DNA of 64,000 nucleotides, taken from positions 1,721,694 to 1,785,693 of the forward strand of contig NZ_CP009228.1 of assembly GCF_000755145.1 (NCBI RefSeq), in the 5' to 3' direction. Made by a program: the position numbers and the translations under genes. Each line of letters starts with the position of its first letter. Within the stretch, counting starts at the first letter, position 1. A model generated the notes under the pieces. That model worked only from the letters and a program-made list of their open reading frames with translations. It ran no database searches and was not told where the DNA came from. Positions 50,429 to 60,572 of the stretch are shown one piece after another. Source of the stretch: Treponema putidum (GTDB lineage Bacteria > Spirochaetota > Spirochaetia > Treponematales > Treponemataceae).

Positions 50429-51295
50429 ATGAAAAGTATGACGGGCTATGCCCTTACCGAAAAAAATGAGCCTAATTCCTTTATCAGTTTGGAAATAAAG
50501 AGCTATAATTCAAGATATTTGGATTTAAATTTGAATTTTCCCTTTTGGCTTTCAGCCCTTGAGCCGGTTTTTAGAACCTATTTTTCTGAAAGGATTGCCC
50601 GAGGGAAAGTTGAGATTTCCCTTCATGTAAAAGATGCCGATATCGATGTCGATATCCTTACCAATACCAAAGTTGCAAAAGCCTATGCAAAGGCTATGAG
50701 GGAGGTGGCTGACGCTGCCGGTATAAATTCCGAAATAGATATAAACAGCTTTTCGGAAAAAGAAGGTGTTATCATAATAGAAAGAAACATAGATATTCCA
50801 GCTTGGGAAAATACTCTGCTTCCCATATTTGAAGAAACTTTTATAAAATACGATAAGACAAGACTTGATGAAGGAGCCGTGTTAAAAAAAGATATTTTAA
50901 ATAACTTAGATAGAATTTATGCTTCTTTAAAAATTATAAAAAAATATGCTCCTCAAATGGAAGAAATTTTTTGTCAAAGCATTAAGGAAAGATTTACCGA
51001 ACTTTTAGGGAGCGAAGTAAATGAACAGCGTATTATGCAGGAAGTTGCCGTAATGCTCGTTAAATATACAATCAACGAAGAAATTGTCAGGCTTGAAGCT
51101 CATTGCAATTCTCTATCGAATGAGCTGAAAAAGGATGTCCCCGTAGGTAAAAAACTCGACTTTATCTGTCAGGAAATAAATAGGGAGATAAACACTATAG
51201 GTTCAAAAAATCAGATGATTGAAATGTCTCAGTCCATTATTGAAGTAAAAGATGCTCTCGAAAACATAAGAGAACAAAGCAGAAATGTTGAATAG
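50429..51295 (+). CDS. yicC: YicC-family endoribonuclease
   Basis: A 288-residue protein of full family length. The N-terminus MKSMTGYA and the C-terminus VKDALENIREQSRNVE are the conserved ends of YicC proteins. Family knowledge assigns it a role as a stress-related endoribonuclease. The ATG lies 2 nt after the murC stop with no clear ribosome-binding site, so translation is probably coupled. The CMP-kinase-like gene follows 9 nt later. Confidence 0.9.
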   Translation: MKSMTGYALTEKNEPNSFISLEIKSYNSRYLDLNLNFPFWLSALEPVFRTYFSERIARGKVEISLHVKDADIDVDILTNTKVAKAYAKAMREVADAAGINSEIDINSFSEKEGVIIIERNIDIPAWENTLLPIFEETFIKYDKTRLDEGAVLKKDILNNLDRIYASLKIIKKYAPQMEEIFCQSIKERFTELLGSEVNEQRIMQEVAVMLVKYTINEEIVRLEAHCNSLSNELKKDVPVGKKLDFICQEINREINTIGSKNQMIEMSQSIIEVKDALENIREQSRNVE

Positions 51296-51304
51296 GTTAA
51301 ATAA

Positions 51305-51868
51305 ATGAAAAAAGTTTGTTATAAAATCCCTGAAGGAAGAGAGTTGAGAATTGCAATTTCGGGGCCGTCCGGATGTGGGAACACTACGGTTTCTACCTTA
51401 ACTGCAAAGGCCTTAAATTTGCCATGTATAAATTATACTTTTAAAAACATTGCAGAAGAGCTTAATATGTCTTTTGAAGAGGTTTTAAAAAGAGCGCAAA
51501 AAGATTTTTCTTTTGATAAGATGGTAGATGAAAAACAAATTGAACTGGCTTCTTCAGGCCCTTGTGTTTTGGGATCAAGGCTGGCAATTTGGCTTTTAAA
51601 GTCAGCGGATTTGAAGGTTTATTTAAGAGCCTCAATAGATGTAAGGGCAAAAAGAATTCAAAAAAGAGAAGGCGGCGATATAGAAAAAATAAAAGCCGAT
51701 ACCGATTTTAGAGATATGGAAGATACGCGAAGATATAAACTATTATACGGTATTGATAATACAAAATACGAAAAGGCCGATCTTATCATAGACACGGATA
51801 ACCTTAGTCCTGAGAAAATTTTAGAAAAAATATTGGAAGAGCTTTATTCCCGCGGCCTTTTAATTTAA
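51305..51868 (+). CDS. Cytidylate-kinase-like protein
   Basis: A 187-residue P-loop kinase-like protein. The N-terminal loop is SGPSGCGNTT, in which Asn26 stands where the nucleotide-binding Lys is expected. Further features are a NMP-binding segment around residues 45-75, an LGSRLAIW strand and a lid with RRYKLLYGID. The fold resembles archaeal and spirochaetal cytidylate kinases that phosphorylate CMP/dCMP. Because of the Asn the activity should not be assumed. The 3' end overlaps the convergent PilZ gene by 9 bp. Confidence 0.7.
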   Translation: MKKVCYKIPEGRELRIAISGPSGCGNTTVSTLTAKALNLPCINYTFKNIAEELNMSFEEVLKRAQKDFSFDKMVDEKQIELASSGPCVLGSRLAIWLLKSADLKVYLRASIDVRAKRIQKREGGDIEKIKADTDFRDMEDTRRYKLLYGIDNTKYEKADLIIDTDNLSPEKILEKILEELYSRGLLI

Positions 51869-52537
51869 GAAGTCTGTAATTATTTTTTTATCTTCATCGG
51901 ACAAATCCGCAAAGTTTAAATTTAATACATTGTCGTTTGAAACAATTTTACAATTTGGAACTATAAACTCATGTTCGATTTTTAATGAACATTGGTCAAG
52001 GAGCATACCGGCTGTTAAATTACTTGTATTGGCCGGCATATCGGGTAAAAATACCAGCCCTTTGTCAGTTAAGTTTTTTACTGTTCCCGTTATTATAGTT
52101 TCATTTATAGGATTCGTAAATAAAAACTGCACACTCTTTTCAAAGTCTTTAACATGCTTGTAATTATAGCGGTCAAAAATCATGCGTAACTCTTCAAGAA
52201 TTCCCTTAAAATTGCCGGGTTCTTTTATAGCTATAACCCCCTGAACGCCTAAAAACATAGCCTTGTCGGCTTCATCTGCAGAGAAGTCTTTTGGCGTTAA
52301 AAGTACAATCAACACTTCTTCCTTTGAGTTATCCCAGCGGATGTGTTGTGTAATAGGCTTCCAATGACGCGGAAAGTCTCTGGCGTTGATAATTACAATA
52401 TTAGGGCTGATTTCCTCAATATTGTCCAAGGCTTTTAACGGAGAGCGGTAATGTATAAGGTCAAATTTATATTCTGAAAAAAGAGGTTGTAAATCATCGG
52501 TTGACCGAGGTAAATCCGAAATCAATAATGCTTTCAT
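51860..52537 (-). CDS. Receiver-like / PilZ domain protein
   Basis: A 225-residue protein. Residues 1-125 have the alternating pattern of a response-regulator receiver domain, but the phosphorylated Asp position is not clear (IVIINARDFPR). Residues 130-225 resemble a PilZ domain (QFLFTNPINETIITGTVKNLTDKGLVF), with NLTDKG near the N/DxSxxG position. PilZ domains often bind c-di-GMP, though the Arg motif is weak here. It follows the exported protein gene at 52550 in the same direction by 12 nt. Confidence 0.6.
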   Translation of the reverse strand: MKALLISDLPRSTDDLQPLFSEYKFDLIHYRSPLKALDNIEEISPNIVIINARDFPRHWKPITQHIRWDNSKEEVLIVLLTPKDFSADEADKAMFLGVQGVIAIKEPGNFKGILEELRMIFDRYNYKHVKDFEKSVQFLFTNPINETIITGTVKNLTDKGLVFLPDMPANTSNLTAGMLLDQCSLKIEHEFIVPNCKIVSNDNVLNLNFADLSDEDKKIITDFLN

Positions 52538-52549
52538 TAGAATTCATCC

Positions 52550-53524
52550 TTATTCTGTCCCTAAGTTTTCGACTATATAATCATATACAGTCCAAATTCC
52601 ATCTTTAGATGCTAAAAAATATGTAAAGCGTTTCTTTTCTCTAAAATTGGAATATTCAAACCATTCTATTACTTTGACTTCTGCTTTTGTGTCCGTGTAG
52701 CCTGTATGTTCTATTTTAAATTCTACCGGAATAACGGCAATGTCCTTGTCGACTCTTTCTTGGCTTAATTCATGTTTATACACTTCAACCATTTCCATTC
52801 TGCCGGCTTCGGATTCGGCCTTAAATCGCCGATTTCGTGAAGGGTCTCTGGATATCATTTTTTCCAAATCCATGTAGAGAAAAAATTGCTCCCATAAAGA
52901 TTTTTGTCGAGCGGTCAAAAGATAGCTTATTACCTGATCCGGAGGAATGGGTTTTGCTTGTAATATCTCTCCCGAAAGCGGAGAAACAGGCAGGGAACCC
53001 AAGGCAGCTGCCGAAGGTGCCGGTTTTATTTCGAGGCTCAACTTGTTTGAAAGTATGTGCGCTTCTGAATTATCTGAGTACCGTTTTAATTCTGGAAAAA
53101 ACAAAGAGTTTACAAGAAAAATTCCGGGTTCATTAATTTCGATATAATCTTTAAGATTCTCGATAAAAGAATAAGTTTCTCCCGGTTCTAAGGTTATTTC
53201 TCTGAAATAAATTTGGCGGTTGGTATTTCTTTTTCTCATCCATTCGGCAGTGTGCTGTAATTGTCTGTTTTTACTGTTTATAATCCCGAAATCTATACTA
53301 AATGACCTGTCATCTGCAAGTTTGAACCTAAGGGTTTCAGAATTATTATTTGTAATTGAAATTTGTATAAAAACCGGTTCGGACGAACCCGATCCCGGAT
53401 AATAAACACGCCTATCATAAAATCTTATAGAAACATCGGCCTTTGAAACAGGCTCAGCCGTGTTTTGAGCAAATATAAATAAAGACTGAATAATGCAAAA
53501 AATACTTATAGCAACTTTTTTCAC
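52550..53524 (-). CDS. Exported hypothetical protein
   Basis: A 324-residue protein with a signal peptide (hydrophobic core ending FIFAQN). The first half looks like a beta-sandwich (SIRFYDRRVYYPGSG, then ITNNNSETLRFKL). The C-terminal 70 residues have alternating strands that could form an NTF2- or lipocalin-like module (VKVIEWFEYSNFREKKRFTY). The GTG at 53524 has GGAGG upstream. Location is probably periplasmic or outer membrane; function unknown. Confidence 0.6.
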   Translation of the reverse strand: MKKVAISIFCIIQSLFIFAQNTAEPVSKADVSIRFYDRRVYYPGSGSSEPVFIQISITNNNSETLRFKLADDRSFSIDFGIINSKNRQLQHTAEWMRKRNTNRQIYFREITLEPGETYSFIENLKDYIEINEPGIFLVNSLFFPELKRYSDNSEAHILSNKLSLEIKPAPSAAALGSLPVSPLSGEILQAKPIPPDQVISYLLTARQKSLWEQFFLYMDLEKMISRDPSRNRRFKAESEAGRMEMVEVYKHELSQERVDKDIAVIPVEFKIEHTGYTDTKAEVKVIEWFEYSNFREKKRFTYFLASKDGIWTVYDYIVENLGTE

Positions 53525-53735
53525 GTTAAATTCCTCCGTTTTAGATTAAGAAAACCTCAATCTATTATCGGCATTTTTTCTCTTTTTCATTAGTTTATAC
53601 ATTATCACTATTGACTCAAGTCTAATCAATAGAGTATACTAACTTAGGTATTCTAATATTTCTTTTAAGCTGTAGCAAGTATATAGCTTTTTTTTAAAAT
53701 TAACAATACCATTGTAAGCACAATGGAGGAAAAAT

Positions 53736-55493
53736 ATGTCAACTTTACAAGAAAAGTCAAAAAAATTAAGCACTCTAAGGCATAGTACTGCCCATGTTAT
53801 GGCTGAAGCCGTAGTCAAACTTTTTCCGGGAACGAAGGTTGCTATCGGACCGGCTATCGATTACGGATTTTATTATGATTTTGAATTGCCTCGTCCCATA
53901 AATAATGATGACTTACCTGCAATCGAAAAAGAAATGCGTAAAATTTTATCGACCCATTCAAATTTTGAAAAAGAAGTGATAAGCCGCGCAAAAGCTCTTG
54001 AAATGTTTAAAGATCAGCCCTTTAAGGTTGAACTTATAAACGGTTTGTCAGATGATGAAGAGATAAGTATTTATAGATCGGGTGAGTTTACCGACCTTTG
54101 CCGAGGCCCTCATGTTTGCTCGATGGCCGACATAAATGCTCAAGGTTTTAAACTTATGAAAATAGCCGGAGCATATTGGCGCGGAGATGAAACAAAACCT
54201 ATGCTTACCCGAATTTACGGTACGGCTTGGGAAAAACCCAATGACTTAAAAGAGTATTTGGCTATGCTTGAAGAAGCCGAAAAAAGGGATCACCGAAAGA
54301 TCGGAAAGGCAATGGATTTATTTCATATAGACGAAGAAAATCCCGGGCAAATATTTTGGCATCCTAAGGGCTGGACTCTTTATTTGACCGTGCAAAACTA
54401 TGTAAGGAAACGCGTAAAGGAAGACGGCTATCTTGAAGTGCATACTCCTTTTGTTATGCCCCGTTCTTTGTGGGAAAGGTCAGGCCATTGGGCTAAGTAT
54501 AAAGAAAATATGTTTATAACCGAAAGCGAAAAAAGGCTTTTTGCTTTAAAACCGATGAACTGTCCCGGCCATGTAGAGATATTTAAACAGGGAATTAAAA
54601 GCTACCGAGATTTACCCCTTCGTTTAGCCGAATTCGGTTCTTGTACCAGAAATGAACCTTCCGGTTCTTTACACGGTATAATGCGTGTCCGCGGGTTTGT
54701 TCAAGATGATGCCCACATCTTTTGTACCGAAGAGCAAACTTCGGCTGAAGTTTCAAAATTCTGTGAATTGCTAAAAAGTATGTACAAAGATTTCGGCTTT
54801 GAGGAAGATAAAATTCTTGTTAAATTTTCTACGCGTCCCGAGCAGAGGGTAGGGGATGATGCTACATGGGATAGGGCAGAAAAGGCTCTCTCTGATGCTT
54901 GTGCAGATGCCGGCCTTAAATATGAAATTGCCGAAGGTGAGGGCGCTTTTTACGGACCTAAGCTGGAGTTTACTTTAATTGATGCCCTCGGCCGTGAATG
55001 GCAGTGCGGAACCATACAGCTGGATTATCAGCTTCCGTCTGCAGAAAGACTAAATGCCGAGTACATAGGAGATGACAACAATAAGCATCATCCTGTAATG
55101 CTGCATAGGGCAGTTATAGGCTCACTGGAAAGGTTTATAGGAATTTTAATAGAAAACTGTGCCGGTATTTTGCCGCCTTGGCTTGCCCCTGTGCAGGCGG
55201 TTATAGTTCCTGTAGCTCCCGCCTTTAATGAGTACGCTCAAAAGGTTCAAAAAATCTTGGACGAAAAAGGTTTTAGGGTTATTGCCGATATCGGAACGGA
55301 CCGAATGAATGCTAAAATCCGGAAACACCAAGAAGAAAAGGTCATTTATCAGCTGATTGTAGGTCAAAGCGAAATGGACAATAATTCCGTTGCAGTCAGA
55401 ATGCGAAAGGGCGGACAAAAGGTTATGAGTCTGGATGACTTTATCTCATTTTTAAAAGATAAGGTTGATTCTTTTGCTATTGATGCAGAATAG
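53736..55493 (+). CDS. thrS: Threonyl-tRNA synthetase lacking the TGS domain
   Basis: A 585-residue class II synthetase that charges tRNA-Thr. It begins directly with the editing domain ([20 protein letters not shown], the HxxxH site), followed by the catalytic core ([11 protein letters not shown] zinc Cys, [22 protein letters not shown] motif 2, and [13 protein letters not shown] motif 3) and the anticodon domain. The usual N-terminal TGS domain of about 60 residues is missing, and AUG with GGAGG at 53736 leaves no room for it. The 211-bp gap before it (53525-53735) shows no T-box or other structure I can recognise. Confidence 0.95.
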   Translation: MSTLQEKSKKLSTLRHSTAHVMAEAVVKLFPGTKVAIGPAIDYGFYYDFELPRPINNDDLPAIEKEMRKILSTHSNFEKEVISRAKALEMFKDQPFKVELINGLSDDEEISIYRSGEFTDLCRGPHVCSMADINAQGFKLMKIAGAYWRGDETKPMLTRIYGTAWEKPNDLKEYLAMLEEAEKRDHRKIGKAMDLFHIDEENPGQIFWHPKGWTLYLTVQNYVRKRVKEDGYLEVHTPFVMPRSLWERSGHWAKYKENMFITESEKRLFALKPMNCPGHVEIFKQGIKSYRDLPLRLAEFGSCTRNEPSGSLHGIMRVRGFVQDDAHIFCTEEQTSAEVSKFCELLKSMYKDFGFEEDKILVKFSTRPEQRVGDDATWDRAEKALSDACADAGLKYEIAEGEGAFYGPKLEFTLIDALGREWQCGTIQLDYQLPSAERLNAEYIGDDNNKHHPVMLHRAVIGSLERFIGILIENCAGILPPWLAPVQAVIVPVAPAFNEYAQKVQKILDEKGFRVIADIGTDRMNAKIRKHQEEKVIYQLIVGQSEMDNNSVAVRMRKGGQKVMSLDDFISFLKDKVDSFAIDAE

Positions 55494-55515
55494 GGGAAGA
55501 ATAAAAAAGTTTTAC

Positions 55516-56274
55516 CTATCGTTTGACTGCGGGATGTAGGACTATTCCTACCTGAACAATTAAACCGTCTGAGCTTTTATTTTTTAGATTATCCCAAAGG
55601 TTTGATATGGGCAGGTAGGCTTTTAGCTGCACACCTGCCTTCCAGCCTGATGTCATAGTGTACTCGGTTTTAAAACGTAATGAGGGATAAATAAAGCGCC
55701 CTTTTTGCCAAAAATATTTGTTTATTTCCTTTGTTTCTTTTACTGCACTTAATCCTTCAGCTCCTGTTTCCTCAGGCTTTATTCCGGGTTCAAGTAAGCC
55801 GAAACGCATAAAAAGAGCAAGCCCTCCTCCTATGCTGATTGTCCAAGGGTTTAAGTCAAATCGTGCTAAAAATGGAACATCAACTAAAAAGCTCATTGTA
55901 AGAGCCGTCCTGTTTTCTATTTCGCAAATGTAGGCCTTTTCTTTGTAAAGAGAATAATGGAAAAGAGAAAAATCCAAGGAGGGTATTATACTTACCGCTC
56001 TTATGCCCTTGTATTCATATTCGGCCCCTAGATTTAAGGCTGTACCTATGGGAGGGGCAGCTTGTTTTTTTAGGCTGGAAAATATTATTTCCGTGCCGAA
56101 GTAAAAACCGAAATCTGAAGGAACATTAGTTAGAACTTTTGCTTGATCAGCCTCATTTACTTCTTCGGTTTTTTGTTCAGATTCCTGTTTTGGTTCCGTT
56201 TCTTGAGCATAGATATTAAAACTTAAGCACATTATAAGTAATATGAAAAAAAATAAGTTTGTTTTTTTGATCAT
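55516..56274 (-). CDS. Putative outer-membrane beta-barrel protein
   Basis: A 252-residue protein with a signal peptide (cleavage near YAQE) and an acidic Glu/Gln-rich linker at residues 25-45. The remainder is made of alternating strands with aromatic girdles, for example ALNLGAEYEYKGI, TISIGGGLALFMRFG and YPSLRFKTEYTM, ending in GLIVQVGIVLHP. This pattern suits an 8- to 10-stranded outer-membrane barrel. It is convergent with thrS. Family not recognised. Confidence 0.6.
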   Translation of the reverse strand: MIKKTNLFFFILLIMCLSFNIYAQETEPKQESEQKTEEVNEADQAKVLTNVPSDFGFYFGTEIIFSSLKKQAAPPIGTALNLGAEYEYKGIRAVSIIPSLDFSLFHYSLYKEKAYICEIENRTALTMSFLVDVPFLARFDLNPWTISIGGGLALFMRFGLLEPGIKPEETGAEGLSAVKETKEINKYFWQKGRFIYPSLRFKTEYTMTSGWKAGVQLKAYLPISNLWDNLKNKSSDGLIVQVGIVLHPAVKR

Positions 56275-56316
56275 AATTCTCTCCGATTTTTTTTCTTCGG
56301 CTATAAATCTCCTAGT

Positions 56317-59300
56317 TTATCTGTCTTCAGTTTGTTGTAGAATTTTTTCGTTTTCAAGGGTTTTCGGTATATCAGTGTAAATTTCGGGTACAAATGCCGA
56401 ACGCGGTTTTACCATGTTTTGGATATTTGCATAAGCAAGGTTTATCGTTTTTGCCCGAATCATAGTTTCAGGGTTTCGGTTTAGAGCGTCCCAAGCTCTT
56501 GTCGATTCTCCAAATAAGGAAATAGCTCTTCCGTTTTTATTGGAATCTCCGTTTTGAACGGCTATCCTGTTTAATACAACTGCTAAGTTATTTGATGTGT
56601 GCATATAGTCTTCGACAAATTCGGCATGGTCAACACGGGTTTGCGGAAAGACAATTCCTTTCCTTATTTTTTCTGCTTCCAATAACTCCATCAATCTTTC
56701 ATAGTAAGCCTGAGCTGCAAAATAATTTGTATATTTAAACAAGACATTTCCAAATCCGTATAAAAGGTTTCTATCGTTAGGTTTTTCACTGTAGGCTAAA
56801 GTCATAGCCTTCATTGCATCCGAGTAGTTTTCCTTTTGATAATAAATATAGCCCATTCTATACTGAATTGAGGGAGTATTGTTTAATTCTCTTACTGCAT
56901 GTTCGTAAGCATCCAAGGCTTCATCATAATCTCCGGCTATAAAATAAGAAATATCTCCATAGTTTGCATAAAGTTTTCCGATAACAGGAGACGGGTAAAT
57001 ACCTTTTTGAGCTGTATAAGCTTCGTATTTTGCTAAGGCTTTTGCGTAAATTTCTTGGGCTTCGTTATACAACTTGTCCTCTGCTATGAGTTCTCCGTAA
57101 AGACGCATTGCATCTATCTGCCTGATAGTGCGTTTTGGTGTCATTTTTATGCTGTCTTCGTAGAGGTTTATTGCGTTTACAAGATAATCCTTGGCTGCTT
57201 CATTTTTTTTGTTATGTAAAAAGAATCGTCCCATATTATAATTGGCTTCAGGACTTTCGGGGCTTTTTTTTATGGATTTTTCCAATAGCTCGCGTAAGTC
57301 TTCTATTTTTCCTATCAGATTTTCAGAATCGGTAGGCTTAGGCTCATATCTTTTTTCGAGAAGATAACCGCTAAGTTCAATTAGGTCTTCATCGGGCAGC
57401 TTTTTGTTTAAAAAATAATCCTTTAACGGTAAAACTTCGGCTAAATTATCGGTACGGATAAAGTAACGCATCATTCTTCCTGAAAATACATCTTTAGTTC
57501 CGTAAAGGTTTATAAGGCTTGCATAGGTTTTTCGGGCATCTTCATATTTTGAGAAGTCTTCATCGGCCCAATCCAAGTAAACATCGCCTAAAGCCACGAG
57601 GGCACTTTGGTCGTTTATGTGATAGTCAAGGACTCCTCTTTTGAGAACCTTTTCGGCTTTTTCATAATTGCGTAAATCGGTGCTCAGCATATCTGCATAT
57701 TCTATACCGCCTTGCCGGTCATGGTTAAAGTCGGATAAAAGCCTTTCGTAAATTGTTTCGGCTGATAGAAACTGCTTTTTTTGACGGAAGGCATTTGCAA
57801 ATTTAAAATACCATTTTCGTTTTTTCTTATAAGTTCCTGCTTCGTCAAAGCTCTTGACAGCTTTTTGATATTGACCCGACTCTATATAGCTGATACCTTC
57901 CTTATAAAAGCCTTCGGCTACAACAGGTTTGTATATAAATTGCCATACCAGCACAAAAACCGAAAAGATAAAACCTAGGGCTACGGCGGTTAAAATTGCT
58001 GCAGGTAAGATCTTATGTACAAAGCGGTACTTTAAGCTCCTTTTTTCTTTTTCATATTCTTCATAAGATTTTTTATCGAACCCGCGTGGAATAGGAATGG
58101 ACTTGTCTAATATGCCTTCCAGTTTATTGACTATGCGCTTTAGAGAAACATCACTTACAATTAAGTGAACTATTTCCATCTTGTTTAATTCGGAATCGTC
58201 TACATTAACTAAATAGTCTTCAATTTCTATTCTTAAGTTGAGAGGGAATGAAGAAATTCTCTCTATTAGATGATCGTAATCTTCTTCCGAAATGGAAAGA
58301 GGTATTTTTCCTTCATAGGTTTCTTCGTCTATGGCTTTTCTTGATTCAAAGGCTTTAAAACTCTTATCGGGAGAAAATTGAACGAAACTTTCGGGAACCG
58401 AAAAATCATCCATGCCCCCGCCCATTTCCGTGTTTAAAACATTGTCGTCTATGGCAAAGGCCGTATGTTCATCTATTTCGGGAATATCTATGTCGGTAAA
58501 ACCTGCGCTTTGAGGTGAATCTTCTTGAGCTGTACCCGGTTCTTCTGTATCGTACAAGTCTTTCCCCGTAGAAAATTCGCCCAAGGATGGGGCAGTCGGC
58601 TCTGATGATCCGGAAAAACTTGAAAAGTCTTCTTGATTATCTTGTGAAAAAGAAGGATTAATTCTGTCGGCTTTTCCCGATAATGGGGACATGTCCATAC
58701 TGTCAAGTTCATCAGCCTCAGGGGCCAGGTCTATGCCTTCCAAGTCATCAGCCTCAGGAGATAGATCAATGCTTTCCAAGTTATCAGCCTCAGGAGATAA
58801 GTCTATGCTTTCTAAGTTATCAGCCTCAGGGGATAAGTCTATACTTTCAAGTTCATCAGCCTCAGGCGATAAGTCTATGCTTTCTAAATCACCGGCTTCA
58901 TCTGACGAAATTGTATCTAAATCAGACTGTTTTAAAGATGAGCTTCTGTCTTCTGTGTTATCAATCGGTTCAATGTCTGAAAAGTCTTCATTTGAAAGGT
59001 CTATTTCCGTATAAGGCGGAGGTTCCTCATCTGTGACTTCTTCAAGTCCTGTTTCTTCGGTACTTAAGTCATCTAAACCGTTTAAGTCATCTAAATCGGC
59101 TATATTTTCTATGTCAGGTTTGCCGGTCCCTTCTAATGGAGTTAAAGGGTGTTCCTGTGTAGCAAAATCCGTATCAAATTCAGGAAAAATTTCGTCTGTT
59201 TTATCGTCGGTTTTTCTGGCATCTTCGACCATATCGCCTAAGCCGGATAGCAAGGCCTCAGGCACATCAAGGCCGTACTCGTCTGAGTTCCCTATATTAT

Positions 59301-59616
59301 CAGGTAAATCCGCCCCTTCAAGGTCCAGATCCGAAAGCATAGTGTCAAAGTCCTGAGAGGCAGCATTTTTTTTATCTCCGTCAAGCGGAAGAGTTTCAAT
59401 AGGTTCAAATTCCCGAGAGTCATTTGTTTCCTGTTCAGGTGAAATTTCGTCTTCTTTGAAATCTAATAGATCGTCAACATTTACGTCAGGAATGGGCATT
59501 TCTTTGGGTAAAGGAATTTCCTCACGTCTTTCGCCCCATTTAGCCGTAATTTCGGGTTCATTTGCTATTGTGAGAAGTTGATTTTTAAATTTTTCAAGCT
59601 CTTTTATACTGGGCAT
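56317..59616 (-). CDS. Large membrane-anchored TPR protein with acidic repeats
   Basis: A 1099-residue protein in three parts. Residues 1-525 are acidic and apparently disordered, with six copies of a 12-residue repeat around residues 243-313 (SIDLSPEADELE type). One transmembrane segment spans about 537-561. Residues 568-1080 contain many tetratricopeptide repeats (for example KAVKSFDEAGTYKKK, ALDAYEHAVRELNN). The topology is most likely N-terminus in the cytoplasm and TPR domain in the periplasm. That layout resembles spirochaetal flagellar collar proteins such as Borrelia BB0326, but this link is tentative. A strong GGGAGG precedes the ATG. Confidence 0.75.
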   Translation of the reverse strand: MPSIKELEKFKNQLLTIANEPEITAKWGERREEIPLPKEMPIPDVNVDDLLDFKEDEISPEQETNDSREFEPIETLPLDGDKKNAASQDFDTMLSDLDLEGADLPDNIGNSDEYGLDVPEALLSGLGDMVEDARKTDDKTDEIFPEFDTDFATQEHPLTPLEGTGKPDIENIADLDDLNGLDDLSTEETGLEEVTDEEPPPYTEIDLSNEDFSDIEPIDNTEDRSSSLKQSDLDTISSDEAGDLESIDLSPEADELESIDLSPEADNLESIDLSPEADNLESIDLSPEADDLEGIDLAPEADELDSMDMSPLSGKADRINPSFSQDNQEDFSSFSGSSEPTAPSLGEFSTGKDLYDTEEPGTAQEDSPQSAGFTDIDIPEIDEHTAFAIDDNVLNTEMGGGMDDFSVPESFVQFSPDKSFKAFESRKAIDEETYEGKIPLSISEEDYDHLIERISSFPLNLRIEIEDYLVNVDDSELNKMEIVHLIVSDVSLKRIVNKLEGILDKSIPIPRGFDKKSYEEYEKEKRSLKYRFVHKILPAAILTAVALGFIFSVFVLVWQFIYKPVVAEGFYKEGISYIESGQYQKAVKSFDEAGTYKKKRKWYFKFANAFRQKKQFLSAETIYERLLSDFNHDRQGGIEYADMLSTDLRNYEKAEKVLKRGVLDYHINDQSALVALGDVYLDWADEDFSKYEDARKTYASLINLYGTKDVFSGRMMRYFIRTDNLAEVLPLKDYFLNKKLPDEDLIELSGYLLEKRYEPKPTDSENLIGKIEDLRELLEKSIKKSPESPEANYNMGRFFLHNKKNEAAKDYLVNAINLYEDSIKMTPKRTIRQIDAMRLYGELIAEDKLYNEAQEIYAKALAKYEAYTAQKGIYPSPVIGKLYANYGDISYFIAGDYDEALDAYEHAVRELNNTPSIQYRMGYIYYQKENYSDAMKAMTLAYSEKPNDRNLLYGFGNVLFKYTNYFAAQAYYERLMELLEAEKIRKGIVFPQTRVDHAEFVEDYMHTSNNLAVVLNRIAVQNGDSNKNGRAISLFGESTRAWDALNRNPETMIRAKTINLAYANIQNMVKPRSAFVPEIYTDIPKTLENEKILQQTEDR
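58678..58890 (-). repeat. 36-bp tandem repeat in the TPR protein gene
   Basis: Six 36-bp units encode the 12-residue acidic repeat. They differ at a few positions, and the fifth and sixth are the most diverged. Length variation by whole units would keep the reading frame. Confidence 0.85.
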
Positions 59617-59779
59617 TTGAGCTGGCCTCCCCCCCTTATTTTCGGCTTATTTTTACTTAACTTGATTATTATTTTATACCATAAAAGGAGTTTTTTTTCA
59701 ATGTATTCAAAAACTAAATATGAATGCCGATAATTTTAATATGATGCCGTTAAAAAGTTGTTTTTATAGTTTGCTTCTC

Positions 59780-59808
59780 TTGACATAACGGCTTTTTTGC
59801 ATTATGAT
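59780..59808 (+). promoter_or_regulatory. Promoter of the DUF4912-GH57 gene pair
   Basis: TTGACA (59780-59785), 17 bp, TATGAT (59803-59808), about 55 bp before the GTG start at 59865. Confidence 0.6.
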
Positions 59809-59864
59809 GGCATAATTTAGTAGTGGTTGTTTGGCGGAGAAATCCGCTGATTTAGGGGAAATGT

Positions 59865-60572
59865 GTGAATTTATCAAAAAGTTATTTACAATCCGTTTCA
59901 ATGGATGAGCTTTTACAAATTGCCGATGATTACGGCATATTTGTACCGGCTGGGTTATGCAGAAATCTAATAATTGAAGAACTTCTGGAAATAAATGAAG
60001 ATACTCAAGTATCTTATAATAAGCTCAAAAATTATTCCGGTGACGATTTCCTTTTAGATGATGATCAAGCAGACGACAACTATAATTTCGATTTGGTGAT
60101 TTCATATAATAAAACCGAAATTCATGCCTTACTCAGAGATCCTATGTGGGCATTTGTTTTTTGGGATTTTTATAAGCCTGAATTTTTAAATATTATAAAT
60201 GATCCCGATTTCGATTCTTTCTTTTTGAGAGTCCTTTTGTTCTCTGAGGATAATTTATCAAAAGCCTATGATTATTTTGATATTGATGTGGAAGAAACCG
60301 ATAGAAACAGGTATTTTTATCTTTCTTTTGAAGATTCGGTAACAAGGGTAGAATTATGTGCCCGTAAACTTGAAGATAATTTTATTGTTTTGGCAAGCTC
60401 AAATATTATAAGACTTAAACGGGAAAATATTCCTAATAATTTATGTATTCTTGACAATGATGTAAGTTCTCCTGTCTATCTTTCAGGAATTTCCATATTA
60501 AAAAAACATCATTTTAAAAATTATCGTCAGGCCTTTAGGGGAAAAGAGGAGCCGAAAGTTGAAAGATTATAA
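59865..60572 (+). CDS. DUF4912 domain protein
   Basis: A 235-residue protein. Residues 1-40 look like a Rho-N or SAP-like helical segment (SMDELLQIADDYGI). Residues 80-200 match DUF4912 (TEIHALLRDPMWAFVFWDF, then FFLRVLLF). DUF4912 proteins often occur beside or fused to GH57 glycan-modifying enzymes, as here. The GTG start follows AGGGGA. It overlaps the GH57 gene by 14 bp, so the two are translationally linked. Confidence 0.8.
   Translation: MNLSKSYLQSVSMDELLQIADDYGIFVPAGLCRNLIIEELLEINEDTQVSYNKLKNYSGDDFLLDDDQADDNYNFDLVISYNKTEIHALLRDPMWAFVFWDFYKPEFLNIINDPDFDSFFLRVLLFSEDNLSKAYDYFDIDVEETDRNRYFYLSFEDSVTRVELCARKLEDNFIVLASSNIIRLKRENIPNNLCILDNDVSSPVYLSGISILKKHHFKNYRQAFRGKEEPKVERL

Noticed and set aside
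53525-53735. T-box or other leader riboswitch before thrS (and likewise before proS)
   Set aside because: No specifier loop, T-box sequence or terminator/antiterminator pair is visible.
58683-59356. Open frames on the plus strand opposite the acidic repeat of the TPR protein
   Set aside because: They are antisense images of the 36-bp repeat and its acidic flank, with Ser-rich or Gln/Pro-rich nonsense composition and no ribosome-binding site.
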